From assembly GCA_028287465.1 (NCBI GenBank), contig JAQBPO010000029.1:1-57897 (forward strand): 57,897 nucleotides of DNA, read 5' to 3'. Below the pieces are notes generated by a model. The model was not told the origin of the DNA and did no database searches. It saw only the letters and a list, made by a program, of their open reading frames with translations. Numbering within the stretch: the stretch's first letter is position 1; each line of letters begins with the position of its first letter. The position numbers and the translations under genes are program-made. The DNA is from Fibrobacterota bacterium. GTDB taxonomy: Bacteria > Fibrobacterota > Fibrobacteria > UBA11236. Positions 8,902 to 17,006 of this stretch are shown here, in pieces.

Positions 8902-10218
8902 ATGCCAAGAATCAAAGTCATCGGAGGCGGCCTTTCCGGCTGCGAAGCCAGCCTCCAGCTCGCCGACGCCGGACTGGACGTAGACCTGTGGGAAATGCGC
9001 CCGCAGGTGACGACGCCGGCCCACAAGACCGGGGACCTGGCCGAGCTCGTATGTTCCAATTCCTTCAAGGGATTGGGCCTGACCTCGGCCCATGGGCTCT
9101 TCAAGGAAGAATTGCGCCTGATGGGCTCCCGATTGATCTCCCTGGCCATGGAATCGCGCGTGCCCGCCGGGGAAAGCCTGGCTATCGATCGGGCCATGTT
9201 TTCCGCGGCGGTGGAGAAGGCCATCGCCACCCATCCCCGCATCACCCTGCACCGGGAGGAGGCCGCCGGACTCGATCCCGAGGAACTCACCTTGGTCGCC
9301 TCCGGCCCCTTGAGCTCCGATCGCCTGACCCAATCCCTGTTCACCCTCATCGGATCCCAACGCCTGTATTTCTTCGATTCGATCGCTCCGGTCGTAGAAT
9401 ACGACAGCCTGGATCTGGAGCATACCTTCGCCAAGAACCGATGGGAAAAAGGCACGGAACCGGATTTCATAAATTGCCCCTTGGACAAGGAAACGTATTT
9501 CGCCTTCGTGGACGCCCTGGTTGCGGCCGACACCGTGGAGGCCAAGCCCTTCGAAAAAGGACAGCTCTTCGAAGGCTGCCTGCCCGTAGAGGAAATGGCC
9601 CGCCGCGGGCGCGAGACCCTGCGTTATGGCCCCATGCGTCCGATCGGGTTGCGCCATCCCGTCACCGGCAAGACGCCCTTCGCCGTCATCCAATTGCGCG
9701 CCGAAAACCGCCAGCGCACCTTGTACAATCTGGTGGGCTTCCAGACCCGGCTCAAATGGGGAACCCAGAAGCAGATCTTCTCCATGGTCCCGGCCCTTAA
9801 GGATGCCGCCTACGCGCGCTTGGGCGCGATGCATCGGAATACCTTCCTGAATTCGCCGCAAGTGATGGAACCTTCGCTGCGGATCAGGAATACGCGGATC
9901 TTCTGCGCGGGCCAGCTCACGGGCGCGGAGGGATATACCGAAGCCATAGGCACGGGCATGTATGCTTCGTCCATGATCCTGGCCCATTTGCGGGGGGACG
10001 AGGGATTCACCTGGCCGGAGGCGTCGTGCCTCGGCGCCCTTACGCGCCACCTCACCGATCCGAATCCCGACTTCCAGCCCATGAATTTCAATTTCGGGTT
10101 GTTGCCGAAGGTTGAGACGGCTTCCAAAAAGGACAAGAAGGGCGTCCAGATCGAAAACTGCCTTAAGGCCCTGGAAGGCTTCCGGCCCTTTCCGGAACGC
10201 GTTCCGGTGATGACGTAA
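8902..10218 (+). CDS. trmFO: Folate- and FAD-dependent tRNA (uracil-54-C5)-methyltransferase
   Basis: TrmFO makes 5-methyluridine at position 54 of tRNA, using methylenetetrahydrofolate and FAD. The 438-residue protein opens with the FAD-binding GGGLSGCEASLQLADAG and has the family signatures WEMRP, TGDLAELVCSNSFKG, LYFFDSIAPVVE, PLDKETYFAFVDAL, FEGCLPVEEMARRG and FCAGQLTGAEGYTEA. Length and motifs fit intact TrmFO. The ATG at 8902 starts directly at the dinucleotide-binding strand. It lies 90 bases after the Smg-like gene. The topA gene that often sits between these two families is absent here. Confidence 0.95.
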   Translation: MPRIKVIGGGLSGCEASLQLADAGLDVDLWEMRPQVTTPAHKTGDLAELVCSNSFKGLGLTSAHGLFKEELRLMGSRLISLAMESRVPAGESLAIDRAMFSAAVEKAIATHPRITLHREEAAGLDPEELTLVASGPLSSDRLTQSLFTLIGSQRLYFFDSIAPVVEYDSLDLEHTFAKNRWEKGTEPDFINCPLDKETYFAFVDALVAADTVEAKPFEKGQLFEGCLPVEEMARRGRETLRYGPMRPIGLRHPVTGKTPFAVIQLRAENRQRTLYNLVGFQTRLKWGTQKQIFSMVPALKDAAYARLGAMHRNTFLNSPQVMEPSLRIRNTRIFCAGQLTGAEGYTEAIGTGMYASSMILAHLRGDEGFTWPEASCLGALTRHLTDPNPDFQPMNFNFGLLPKVETASKKDKKGVQIENCLKALEGFRPFPERVPVMT

Positions 10219-10422
10219 ATCGCATTGATGGCGCCTTGGGTCTCGAAGCTCCCCTGAATGCGTTTTTCCTCCCGTAATACGCCGAAATAGTACCCATCCC
10301 CGGAATCGATCCCGCTTATCCTTGCAAATGGAGAGTTACCCCAAAGGTTCCTCTCGAACGGGGTAAGGGAAGACGCCTTTCCCGGTACTCGAGGTGGTAG
10401 ATTATCCGAGCCTGGGGGAAGA
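10219..10422. other. Intergenic stretch after trmFO
   Basis: About 200 bases lie between trmFO and the small frame at 10423. I see no terminator with a T-tract and no RNA gene. The reverse strand encodes a natural-looking but startless stretch (about 10215-10365) that runs into antisense trmFO; it may be gene debris. Confidence 0.3.
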
Positions 10423-10593
10423 GTGGAAAACCGGATTGCCGGCGCACCGGCGCCGAAGCTTGCGACCCTGCTTCTATGCCTGGCCGCATTTCCCTGGAAA
10501 ACGGAAGCCGCGCTGGCCTGGCCGGGTTGCCCGGATCCGGTGGCGGCCGATTTCAAGGACGTCATCCTGGTCGCGGTCAGGTACTTCAAATGA
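10423..10593 (+). pseudogene. Small secreted-type frame, possibly the remnant N terminus of a longer gene
   Basis: A GTG at 10423, preceded closely by GGGGGA, opens a 56-codon frame. The product has a convincing signal peptide (KLATLLLCLAAFPW, then Ala-x-Ala) followed by WPGCPDPVAADFKDVILVA, and stops at 10591-10593. The stop overlaps the ATG of the ThuA-domain gene in an ATGA, as in translational coupling. The mature part resembles the first residues after the signal peptide of secreted dehydrogenase-like proteins that often accompany ThuA domains, and it ends abruptly. Either it is the leftover start of a truncated gene or a real small secreted peptide. Confidence 0.35.
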
Positions 10594-11549
10594 AAGGCTA
10601 TCCTGCATCCATTCGATTGGCGCTCCTGGCGTTCTCGGCGGTCGTGCTCGCCTTGCCATGCCATGCCTTACCGGGAGCCGCCAATCCGCGAGTGCTGGTC
10701 TTTTTCGGATGCGGCGGGGTGGTGCACGGCAGCATCCCTTACATCAACCAGATTTGGATCCGGCTCGCCGCCGAGAACGGGATCGATATCGATACCTCGT
10801 CGGATGTGAAGGTATTCACCAAGGACAACCTGGCGCGGTACAAAGCGGTACTCTGGAACAATACCACGCATCCGGGGACCATCCTGGATTCCGCGAAACG
10901 CTCGGCCTGGCTCGCCTATGCCAAGACGGGCGGATACGTAGGGATGCACGCCGCGGGCGACGTCAGCGAAACCTGGCCCGATTACGTACTGTACATGGGC
11001 GGGACGAACAGCCAACATTCCAATACAACGCAAGCCACCTTGAATCTCGAACCCGGACCGGAGGCCGCGCTCCACCCTATCCGGGTCGATGCGGCATGGC
11101 CTGTCAGCCTGCAGTTGACCGATGAATGGTATAGCTGGAGGATCAACCCCCGGACTGTTCCCGGAATAAAAATCCTCTACACCCTGGATGAAAAGACCTT
11201 CACTCCCGGTATCGCCATGGGGAACGATCATCCCATCGTCTGGACGCGGGAATTTTCCGAGGGCGGGCGCATGGTGTATATGGGGATGGGCCATAATATC
11301 GACCTGTTCAAGCCGGTACCGGACAAGGGATACGCGATCATGGAAAAACTGATGCGTGCCGCCTTGCTTTGGGCCGTCAAGCGGAACTCCACAGCATTGA
11401 TTCCGGTCCGGCCTGGAAAGACAGGGACTCCAGGCCGGGTCTCGCGCGAGACCCAACCATCCCGGATCCGCTTCCGGGATACCCGATCCCCGTTCGATTC
11501 CTACCTGGACGTTTCCGGCCGCTGGTCGGGTATTCTGCAGGCTAGATAG
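10590..11549 (+). CDS. Secreted ThuA-like domain protein
   Basis: The ATG at 10590 gives 319 residues with a signal peptide (IRLALLAFSAVVLALPCHA). Codons further upstream are open but encode no plausible leader. The domain (about 30-265) has the ThuA/trehalose-utilisation features: RVLVFFGCGGVVHGSIPYI, YKAVLWNNTTH, GGYVGMHAAGD, WYSWRINPR, and MGNDHPIVWTREFSEGGRMVYMGMGH. The fold resembles class I glutamine amidotransferases, and most members have no assigned reaction; sugar-related roles are suspected. The last 50 residues are basic and end in a DVSGRWSGILQAR tail resembling a shortened C-terminal sorting module. It is the last gene of the rightward run. Confidence 0.75.
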   Translation: MKGYPASIRLALLAFSAVVLALPCHALPGAANPRVLVFFGCGGVVHGSIPYINQIWIRLAAENGIDIDTSSDVKVFTKDNLARYKAVLWNNTTHPGTILDSAKRSAWLAYAKTGGYVGMHAAGDVSETWPDYVLYMGGTNSQHSNTTQATLNLEPGPEAALHPIRVDAAWPVSLQLTDEWYSWRINPRTVPGIKILYTLDEKTFTPGIAMGNDHPIVWTREFSEGGRMVYMGMGHNIDLFKPVPDKGYAIMEKLMRAALLWAVKRNSTALIPVRPGKTGTPGRVSRETQPSRIRFRDTRSPFDSYLDVSGRWSGILQAR

Positions 11550-11811
11550 CTCCAGACCCGATATTCCGCCCCTTTGGTCCAACTCCGCGGCCTCTCCCGG
11601 GGGCGGCCATCCTACGCCTATAACCGGTGGTTACCGGGGAGGTACCAATCCTTTTCCCTCGGAAACGGTTCGAAATCCCTCCACAATGCCTCAACCTCCC
11701 CAAGCGTGTTCCGGCCTGCCCAAGGAAAAACTTTTTATATTGTCTACCAAACACTTGTACATTTGAATCAGCGCGCCTGCCGAAGCGCGAAGCAGAAAAA
11801 AGGAACAGAAA

Positions 11812-12228
11812 ATGATGTACGATGAAGGCCTTGTCACTCCCATGCGCGAAGAACTCACCGACCTGGGCATCAAGGAAACCCGCACGGCCGCCGATGTGGA
11901 TCGTTTTCTGAAGGAGCCCAAGGGCACGACCTTGGTCGTGGTCAACTCGGTCTGCGGGTGCGCCGCCTCCAATGCCCGGCCCGCCGTGAGCGTGGCCATG
12001 AAGAATCCCAAGCTGCCCGAAAACGCCATCACCGTTTTCGCCGGTAATGACGCGGAGGCCACAGCCCGCGCCCGTTCCTATTTCGTAGGCTACCAGCCCT
12101 CCTCGCCGCAGATCGCCCTGCTCAAGGACGGAGAGGTGGTGTTCATGCTGGAACGCCACAATATCGCGGGCCGGAGCGCGGACGATATCGCGTCGGAAAT
12201 CTCGGAAGCGTTCAACCAGTTCTGCTGA
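11812..12228 (+). CDS. BrxA/BrxB family bacilliredoxin
   Basis: This 138-residue protein matches the YphP/YqiW (BrxA/BrxB) family over its full length. The N terminus is MYDEGLVTPMREELTDLGI, and the active-site CGC motif lies at Cys48-Gly-Cys50 (VVVNSVCGCAASNARP). These thioredoxin-fold proteins remove bacillithiol from S-bacillithiolated proteins in Firmicutes; related proteins occur in other phyla. Two ATG codons in a row begin the gene, preceded by GGAACAG. It stands alone after a 262-base gap that contains TTTTTATATTGTC, a possible -10 region. Whether this organism makes bacillithiol cannot be judged here. Confidence 0.9.
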   Translation: MMYDEGLVTPMREELTDLGIKETRTAADVDRFLKEPKGTTLVVVNSVCGCAASNARPAVSVAMKNPKLPENAITVFAGNDAEATARARSYFVGYQPSSPQIALLKDGEVVFMLERHNIAGRSADDIASEISEAFNQFC

Positions 12229-12237
12229 TTCCCCGGC

Positions 12238-12858
12238 TCAGAACATGGCCGCTCTCACCACGGGACGCAGGGACGGGAAATCCGTCGCCATGCGTTCCTT
12301 GAGCGCGGCCAGGGTGAGCCGCCCCTCTTTCGCCTCTTCCGTGATCACGCGGACTTCCCAACCGGTCTTCCCGCTGCGCCTCAGGTAGCGGTGGAAGCCG
12401 GCTCCCTCCCAAGCCAGGGCCTTGGCCCCGAACCTTTCGAACAATTCCGCCTTCTGGGCCGGATCGAAAACGTCCTTGTCCCCCGAAAGGATGGGACCCG
12501 AGAGCGTGCGGCGCGGCTCGGGGAAGGGCCTGCGCATACGGAATTCCGGCGCCTTGTCCGCATCGAAATCCCATTCGATGCCCGGGTCCGCCATCACGAT
12601 ATCGCCGACTATCAATGAGGGATCAAGGGCCGTGGCGGAACCCAGGAGCATCAGGGCCCGGGGCTCCAAGGCGTCCGAAAGGATCTGGGTCGCAAGTGCG
12701 GCTTCCACCTTGCCTTGGCCGCAGACGGCCAAGCGCCATTCAGGCTCCGCCTCAACGCTGAATAAGCGGATGCCGCGGACCTTGGTTTCGGTGCGGCCGG
12801 TCATGCCGGAGAGGAACGCCTCCAGCTCGGCCTGGAAGGGGAAGATGAGAAGGATCAA
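12238..12858 (-). CDS. MTA/SAH nucleosidase-like protein (phosphorylase superfamily)
   Basis: From a TTG at 12858 that overlaps the ridA stop (TTGA), the product is 206 residues. It has the nucleoside-phosphorylase fold order: the N-terminal purine-binding strand (LLIFPFQAEL), GSATALDPSLIVGDIVMADPG, SGDKDVFDP, and LAWEGAGFHRYL, where Glu151 corresponds to the ribose-binding glutamate. In MTA/SAH nucleosidases the catalytic aspartate lies in an R-x-I-S-D motif. Here that motif is RVITEEA, with Thr173-Glu174. The enzyme would normally cleave methylthioadenosine or S-adenosylhomocysteine. The substitution leaves substrate or activity open. The larger frame extending to 13386 is not coding upstream of 12858. 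Confidence 0.7.
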   Translation of the reverse strand: MILLIFPFQAELEAFLSGMTGRTETKVRGIRLFSVEAEPEWRLAVCGQGKVEAALATQILSDALEPRALMLLGSATALDPSLIVGDIVMADPGIEWDFDADKAPEFRMRRPFPEPRRTLSGPILSGDKDVFDPAQKAELFERFGAKALAWEGAGFHRYLRRSGKTGWEVRVITEEAKEGRLTLAALKERMATDFPSLRPVVRAAMF

Positions 12859-13319
12859 GGTCCGACCTCGAAAATGGCATCGATTTCCACGGCCGCGTCG
12901 AGAGGCAGGGCGTTGACGCCCACCGCCGCGCGGGCATGCAGCCCCTTGTCCCCGAATATCGCCTGGCAAAGGTCCGAGGCTCCGTTGACGACCTTGGGCT
13001 GATCGCTGAACCCGTCGACGCACTGGACGAATCCGCCCAGGCGTACCACCCGGGTTACCTGATCCGGATGGACGCCGGCGAAACCCAGGGCGGCCAAGGC
13101 GTTCAGGAAGCAGATTCGGGCGGCATCCTGGGCCGCCCCCACGTCCAGGTCCCGGCCCACCTTGCCTTTGTGAATCAGCTGGCCGTCCCGCATCGGCAAT
13201 TGCCCTGCGACGTAAACCAGGTTGCCCGTACGGACGGCGGGTACGTAGGATCCCTGCGGCTTGGGGGCCGGCGGCAACCGCAAACCCAGCGCCTGCAAGC
13301 GTTTTTCGATGCCCTCCAT
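12855..13319 (-). CDS. ridA: RidA-family enamine/imine deaminase
   Basis: The ATG at 13319, preceded by GGGAGGGG, gives 154 residues. RidA-family features are present: PPAPKPQGSYVPAVRTGNLVYVAGQLP at the start (read as two parts: PPAPKPQGSYVPAV and TGNLVYVAGQLP), DAARICFLNALAAL, and LPLDAAVEIDAIFEV at the end. RidA hydrolyses reactive 2-aminoacrylate and related imines made by PLP enzymes. The protein is longer than the ~125-residue E. coli form and resembles the YjgH/RutC-like branch often annotated as 'RidA family'. The conserved arginine of the active form appears to be replaced in VGVNALPLD, where active members have R-x-x-V-x-V, so true deaminase activity is uncertain. Confidence 0.85.
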   Translation of the reverse strand: MEGIEKRLQALGLRLPPAPKPQGSYVPAVRTGNLVYVAGQLPMRDGQLIHKGKVGRDLDVGAAQDAARICFLNALAALGFAGVHPDQVTRVVRLGGFVQCVDGFSDQPKVVNGASDLCQAIFGDKGLHARAAVGVNALPLDAAVEIDAIFEVGP

Positions 13320-13385
13320 GGTACCCCTCCCGGCGCGGACGCCCTTGGCTGATGAGATTACGTGGGATAAATATATCTTTCCCCA

Positions 13386-14213
13386 ATGGATTTCATCGAT
13401 ACCCATTGCCATCTTGACAGCATCCTCCGGAAGCTCGCGATACCGGATTACCCCGCCTTCAAGGCCAGGTTCCTGGCGCCCGGGTCCGAGGAAAACCCGG
13501 ACGCCGGAAACGTCGGCGCCGCATCCGCCCGGTACGGCGGTTGCATCACCATTTCCTGCGATCCGGATTCCATCGATGATGCCTTGGCCCTGATGCGGGA
13601 AGAGGATGTCCATGGCGCCTTCGGGATCCATCCCCATGACGCCAAGGCCTATGGGGCCGATCTCGAAGCCCGCCTGCGCGCGGCCATGGCGGATCCCAAG
13701 ACCGTCGCCTGGGGTGAAATCGGCTTGGACTACCATTACAACATGTCCCCGCCCGAAGTCCAGCGGGAGGTCTTCGCCAGGCAGATCCGCATGGGGGTGG
13801 AGCACGGAAAACCGTTGATCATCCACACCCGGGAGGCCGAAGCGGATACCCTGGAAGTGATGCGCCGGGAGGCCCCGCGCGACTGGAAGATCCATGTCCA
13901 TTGCTTTACCTCTTCGCCCGACATGGCTGGGAAGCTGTTGGAGGCCTTTCCGAACCTGTGCCTGGGGTTTACCGGTATCGTCACCTTCAAGAACGCCCAG
14001 GAGCTCCAGGAGGTCGCGAAGGCCACGCCCCTGGACCGATTGCTTTTGGAAACCGATGGTCCCTATCTCGCTCCCATACCGTTCCGGGGTAAACCGGCGC
14101 ATCCAGGTCATATCCCCTTCATCGCGAGGAAAATCGCGGAACTCAAAGAGACCGATGTGGAGGCTGTTTTCGCGGCTGCGCGGGAGAATACCCGGCGTAT
14201 CTACGGGATTTGA
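13386..14213 (+). CDS. TatD-family metal-dependent hydrolase (DNase)
   Basis: This 275-residue TIM-barrel amidohydrolase has the full TatD metal site: FIDTHCHLD (His7, His9), the glutamate in WGEIGLDYHY, His in LIIHTREA, His in IHVHCFTSS, and the aspartate in LLLETDGPYL. TatD proteins are 3'-5' exonucleases or tRNA/DNA-processing nucleases acting in DNA repair and turnover. The end (ENTRRIYGI) matches the typical N-x-x-R-x-F terminus. It diverges from ridA across 66 bases. The ATG at 13386 is right at the first beta strand. Confidence 0.92.
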   Translation: MDFIDTHCHLDSILRKLAIPDYPAFKARFLAPGSEENPDAGNVGAASARYGGCITISCDPDSIDDALALMREEDVHGAFGIHPHDAKAYGADLEARLRAAMADPKTVAWGEIGLDYHYNMSPPEVQREVFARQIRMGVEHGKPLIIHTREAEADTLEVMRREAPRDWKIHVHCFTSSPDMAGKLLEAFPNLCLGFTGIVTFKNAQELQEVAKATPLDRLLLETDGPYLAPIPFRGKPAHPGHIPFIARKIAELKETDVEAVFAAARENTRRIYGI

Positions 14214-14252
14214 AAAGGGCCTTGATGCGGCGGGCGCCGCCTCAGGCGAGGG

Positions 14253-14666
14253 CTACTTGTTTTCGAACTCGACGTCCTCGTTCTTGCCTTCGTTTTCCTT
14301 GACTTCCTTGTCGATCATCTCCCGCTGTATCCGCTCTTCGACGATCTTCTGCTCCCACTCGCGGAAGGATTGGTCCAGCAGCTTGCGCTTCTCCACGATC
14401 ATGGAGGAGACATCGATGAGCTTACGGCGCACCTCGTCCCGTTCCTTGATGAGCTTTTCCTCTCCGGGATGGGTTTCCAGGTTGTTGAGGACGATGATGA
14501 ACTGGGTCTCGAGGTTGTGGCGCTTGTCTTCCAGGCGCGCGATTTCGAGCTGTTCCTGATTGATCCGGTTGCCGTACTCCGTGAAGGCGCATCCGGAGAA
14601 CAGGACAAGGGACATGCAGGCCCCGGCAAGGAGAAGGCGCCTAGTATTCGTAGATGTCTTCTTCAT
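14253..14666 (-). CDS. Small coiled-coil lipoprotein
   Basis: This 137-residue protein has a signal peptide ending in lipobox FSGC. The mature part is almost entirely charged helix with heptad-like spacing (EQLEIARLEDKRHNLETQF, then KLIDVSSMIVEKRKLLDQSF) and an acidic tail. It probably forms a coiled coil in the periplasm, anchored to a membrane by lipid. I recognise no named family. Its ATG lies 26 bases inside the end of the upstream lipoprotein gene, so the two are co-translated and may act together. Confidence 0.75.
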   Translation of the reverse strand: MKKTSTNTRRLLLAGACMSLVLFSGCAFTEYGNRINQEQLEIARLEDKRHNLETQFIIVLNNLETHPGEEKLIKERDEVRRKLIDVSSMIVEKRKLLDQSFREWEQKIVEERIQREMIDKEVKENEGKNEDVEFENK

Positions 14667-15573
14667 ACCGGTAAAGGTGCACGGGCGTCCGGGCCGTCTC
14701 TCCTTTGAGGGTCAGCTCCAGATCCGACGATTCGGTCTTGGAAGCGAAGCAGGGCATGCCGGTCGCCGCTTCCACCGAATACTGCAGGATGCCGAGGACC
14801 ACGGAAGGATGCCAATCGTATTTCCGGTATTTACGGTTCTGGATTCCGGAGAAATAGAACTGCTCCATGAGGAGGGAAAGCGAATCCGTGCGATGGTAAT
14901 ACAAGGTATAGTCCAGGCATGATTTCTTCAGGCGGGGACGCGCTCCGTCGAATCGCGCCGAATCCGCCTTAAGGGTCTCGAGGGATTTGTTCAGGGCGTC
15001 CACCGGCAAGGCCTGGCGCGCTTCGATCTCCACGCCATGGGGCAGGAAATGGCACATGCGCCACCAATCGCGCCATTCGGCCCGGTACTTGGCGGTGTCG
15101 GAACCGGCGAGCAATTGCTTCCGGTATTCCTCCTTCTGCTGGATGCGCCCCAGGATGGCCTTCAGGGAATCGTATCCATCGATACGCACGGGTATCATGG
15201 CCGAATCCATGGTCAATTCCAGATCGACCTTCTTTTCCAATTCATTTGGCATGGAGAATTTATGGTAACCCCGGGCGACCAGGGTGTCCAGCTTGCGCCG
15301 GAGGATCCAACCCGGCGCCTTCCTTTCCATGTCGAAGGAAAGGGTGGTCTGGAAGATGGTGCCTTCGATCTCCTTTTCCTCGTCCAGCTTGCTGGAGTAG
15401 GTTCCCAGGTGGAAGACGCGGAAGCGCGAGGTTTCCGGGAATTTGGGTTGATAGACGGTCTTGAGCTCGCATTGGAAAAGTCCCAGGCTCATAAGGGCCA
15501 TGGCGGCCTTGGCGAACAAGGCGGCGGCAGGTTTTTTTCCGCCGGCTCCGGGCGCGATTCGTTTGATTTTCAT
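14641..15573 (-). CDS. Putative lipoprotein of unknown function
   Basis: The ATG at 15573, preceded by GGAAGGGA, gives 310 residues. A basic N terminus and a hydrophobic stretch lead to LFQC, an acceptable lipobox. The mature part is mixed alpha/beta with no recognised motif; it contains RNGYHKF-like and aromatic-rich segments (ILRRKLDTLVARGYHKF, WRDWWRMCHFLPHG, SCLDYTLYYHRTDSLSLL). An earlier ATG at 15621 would add 16 residues that do not improve the signal peptide. The 3' end overlaps the following coiled-coil lipoprotein gene by 26 bases, and the pair forms a small envelope operon. Confidence 0.7.
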   Translation of the reverse strand: MKIKRIAPGAGGKKPAAALFAKAAMALMSLGLFQCELKTVYQPKFPETSRFRVFHLGTYSSKLDEEKEIEGTIFQTTLSFDMERKAPGWILRRKLDTLVARGYHKFSMPNELEKKVDLELTMDSAMIPVRIDGYDSLKAILGRIQQKEEYRKQLLAGSDTAKYRAEWRDWWRMCHFLPHGVEIEARQALPVDALNKSLETLKADSARFDGARPRLKKSCLDYTLYYHRTDSLSLLMEQFYFSGIQNRKYRKYDWHPSVVLGILQYSVEAATGMPCFASKTESSDLELTLKGETARTPVHLYRYEEDIYEY

Positions 15574-15601
15574 GCCATCCCTTCCAGTCCAGAAAATATA
15601 G

Positions 15602-16078
15602 TCAACTGGGCCGTTTCGCACGTCCGGGCCAGATTCCGAAATGGGTCAAATCCTCGTCCACACCGGGCATGATGTCGAGGCTGGCATAGGCATCCCGGCC
15701 CACCCAAGCATACTCGGTATGCTCCTCGCTAAGCCGGATGGTCCCTTTCAACCATAAGGAATGCCAGAGGTGGATGAAACCGCCATAACCGCCGATGGCC
15801 TTCAGCGTATCCGGTCCGCGCAAGGTCTTCAAGGTGAAATCGTCTCCCAGTTCCTCCGACAGTTCACGGCGCAGTCCCTCCTCGGGAGTCTCCCCCGCCT
15901 CCACGCCGCCGCCCGCGATTCCCCATTTGCCCGGCCATCGCAAGGTCCCCGGCGAGCGCCGCAACAGCAGCAATTCATCCGCGGCGTTGACGATGATCGC
16001 GGCCGCGAACTCCCTCGGTCCGGAATCCGCTCCCCCGCCCTTTCCCGGCGTATCGCCGGGTCCTTTCGCATCAGTCAT
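15602..16078 (-). CDS. Nudix hydrolase (MutT-like)
   Basis: This 158-residue protein carries a complete Nudix box at about residues 57-79 (GGVEAGETPEEGLRRELSEEL), with the catalytic REL-x-EE core. It would hydrolyse a nucleoside diphosphate linked to another moiety; the substrate cannot be told from sequence. The N-terminal 20 residues are Gly/Asp-rich and probably disordered. Its ATG overlaps the stop of miaA by 8 bases, so it is translated from the miaA message. A housekeeping role for cleaning oxidised nucleotides is possible but unproven. Confidence 0.88.
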   Translation of the reverse strand: MTDAKGPGDTPGKGGGADSGPREFAAAIIVNAADELLLLRRSPGTLRWPGKWGIAGGGVEAGETPEEGLRRELSEELGDDFTLKTLRGPDTLKAIGGYGGFIHLWHSLWLKGTIRLSEEHTEYAWVGRDAYASLDIMPGVDEDLTHFGIWPGRAKRPS

Positions 16079-17006
16079 GTCCGCCTCTTCCCCGCTTCCA
16101 GAGTTCCAGGATGGTTTCCGGGCCTGCGCCCGCGTCGTACCAGGTCATGGGCACGCCCCGCCTTTCCATCCCGCGAAAATAGGTTTCCTGCCGCTTGGCC
16201 AGGAGGTGGATCTCATGCCGCAAATCCGCTTCCATGCTTTCCCGCGTCTTGAACCCGGCCAGGTAGTCCGCGATTTCGCGGTATTCCATACCGAGCACCT
16301 GCATGCGTTCAGGGCTGACCCCGCGCCGCAGCAGGCCTTCGACTTCCCCTATCATGCCTGCATCCAGGCGTTCCCTGAGACGCGCATCGATCCTGGCGCG
16401 CAGGAGAGAGCGGTCCATGCGGGACGTGAACACCGAATAGGTGAAGTCCACCGCCGGTTCCCGTCCGTATTCGACGGCCTGCTCCCGGCCCGCCTGCCAT
16501 ACCTCCAAGGCCCGGACTATCCGTTTGGCGCTGCTGCAATCGGTGCGGGCCGCCAAGGCGGCATCCTTCGCACGCAACTCCGCCTCCAGATCCTCCCTCG
16601 AACGCCGCATCAGATCCGCGCGCAGTCCGGGGTTTTCCGGGACATTGGCGATCCGGTATCGCCGCAGCACGGCCTCCAGATACATGCCCGTTCCCCCGGC
16701 CATCACCAGGGTTTCGGAAACGGGTCCGCCCGAGGCCGCCTTTTCGCCGATGACTCCGTAGCAGGCCTGTTGGTATTGATACAGGCTGTATCCCGCTTCG
16801 GGTTCCACGATATCGATCAGGTGATGGCGGACCTCCGGATCGAATTTGCGGTATTCCTCGAGATCCTTGCCCGTACCCAGATCGAGGCCACGGTAGACCT
16901 GGCGGGAATCCGCAGAAATGAGTTCCGTCCCCAAAGCGTGGGCCAATCCCGCCGCCAAGGCGGTCTTTCCGGTCGCGGTGGGTCCGGCGATGACCAGCAA
17001 ATGCAT
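16071..17006 (-). CDS. miaA: tRNA dimethylallyltransferase
   Basis: MiaA adds the isopentenyl group to A37 of tRNAs that read codons starting with U. The 311-residue protein has the P-loop GPTATGKTALA (about residues 8-18), then the family motifs LISADSRQVYRGLDLGTGK, HHLIDIVEP, YSLYQYQQA, VMAGGTGMYLEAVL and AKRIVRALEVW. The end contains LAKRQETYFRG, the usual Q-T-W/Y-x-R segment that contacts tRNA. It starts right where the upstream ATP-grasp-like gene ends (shared base 17006) and runs into the Nudix gene, so three genes are linked. Confidence 0.94.
   Translation of the reverse strand: MHLLVIAGPTATGKTALAAGLAHALGTELISADSRQVYRGLDLGTGKDLEEYRKFDPEVRHHLIDIVEPEAGYSLYQYQQACYGVIGEKAASGGPVSETLVMAGGTGMYLEAVLRRYRIANVPENPGLRADLMRRSREDLEAELRAKDAALAARTDCSSAKRIVRALEVWQAGREQAVEYGREPAVDFTYSVFTSRMDRSLLRARIDARLRERLDAGMIGEVEGLLRRGVSPERMQVLGMEYREIADYLAGFKTRESMEADLRHEIHLLAKRQETYFRGMERRGVPMTWYDAGAGPETILELWKRGRGGHD

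Noticed and set aside
10215-10365. A minus-strand coding remnant after trmFO, containing NSPFARISGIDSGDGYYF
   Set aside because: The stretch reads naturally but has no start, and the frame continues into sequence antisense to trmFO. It is too short to assign.
12859-13386. An N-terminal extension of the nucleosidase-like gene
   Set aside because: The frame is open upstream to 13386, but that part is antiphase to the ridA gene, is arginine/glycine-rich, and has no family similarity.
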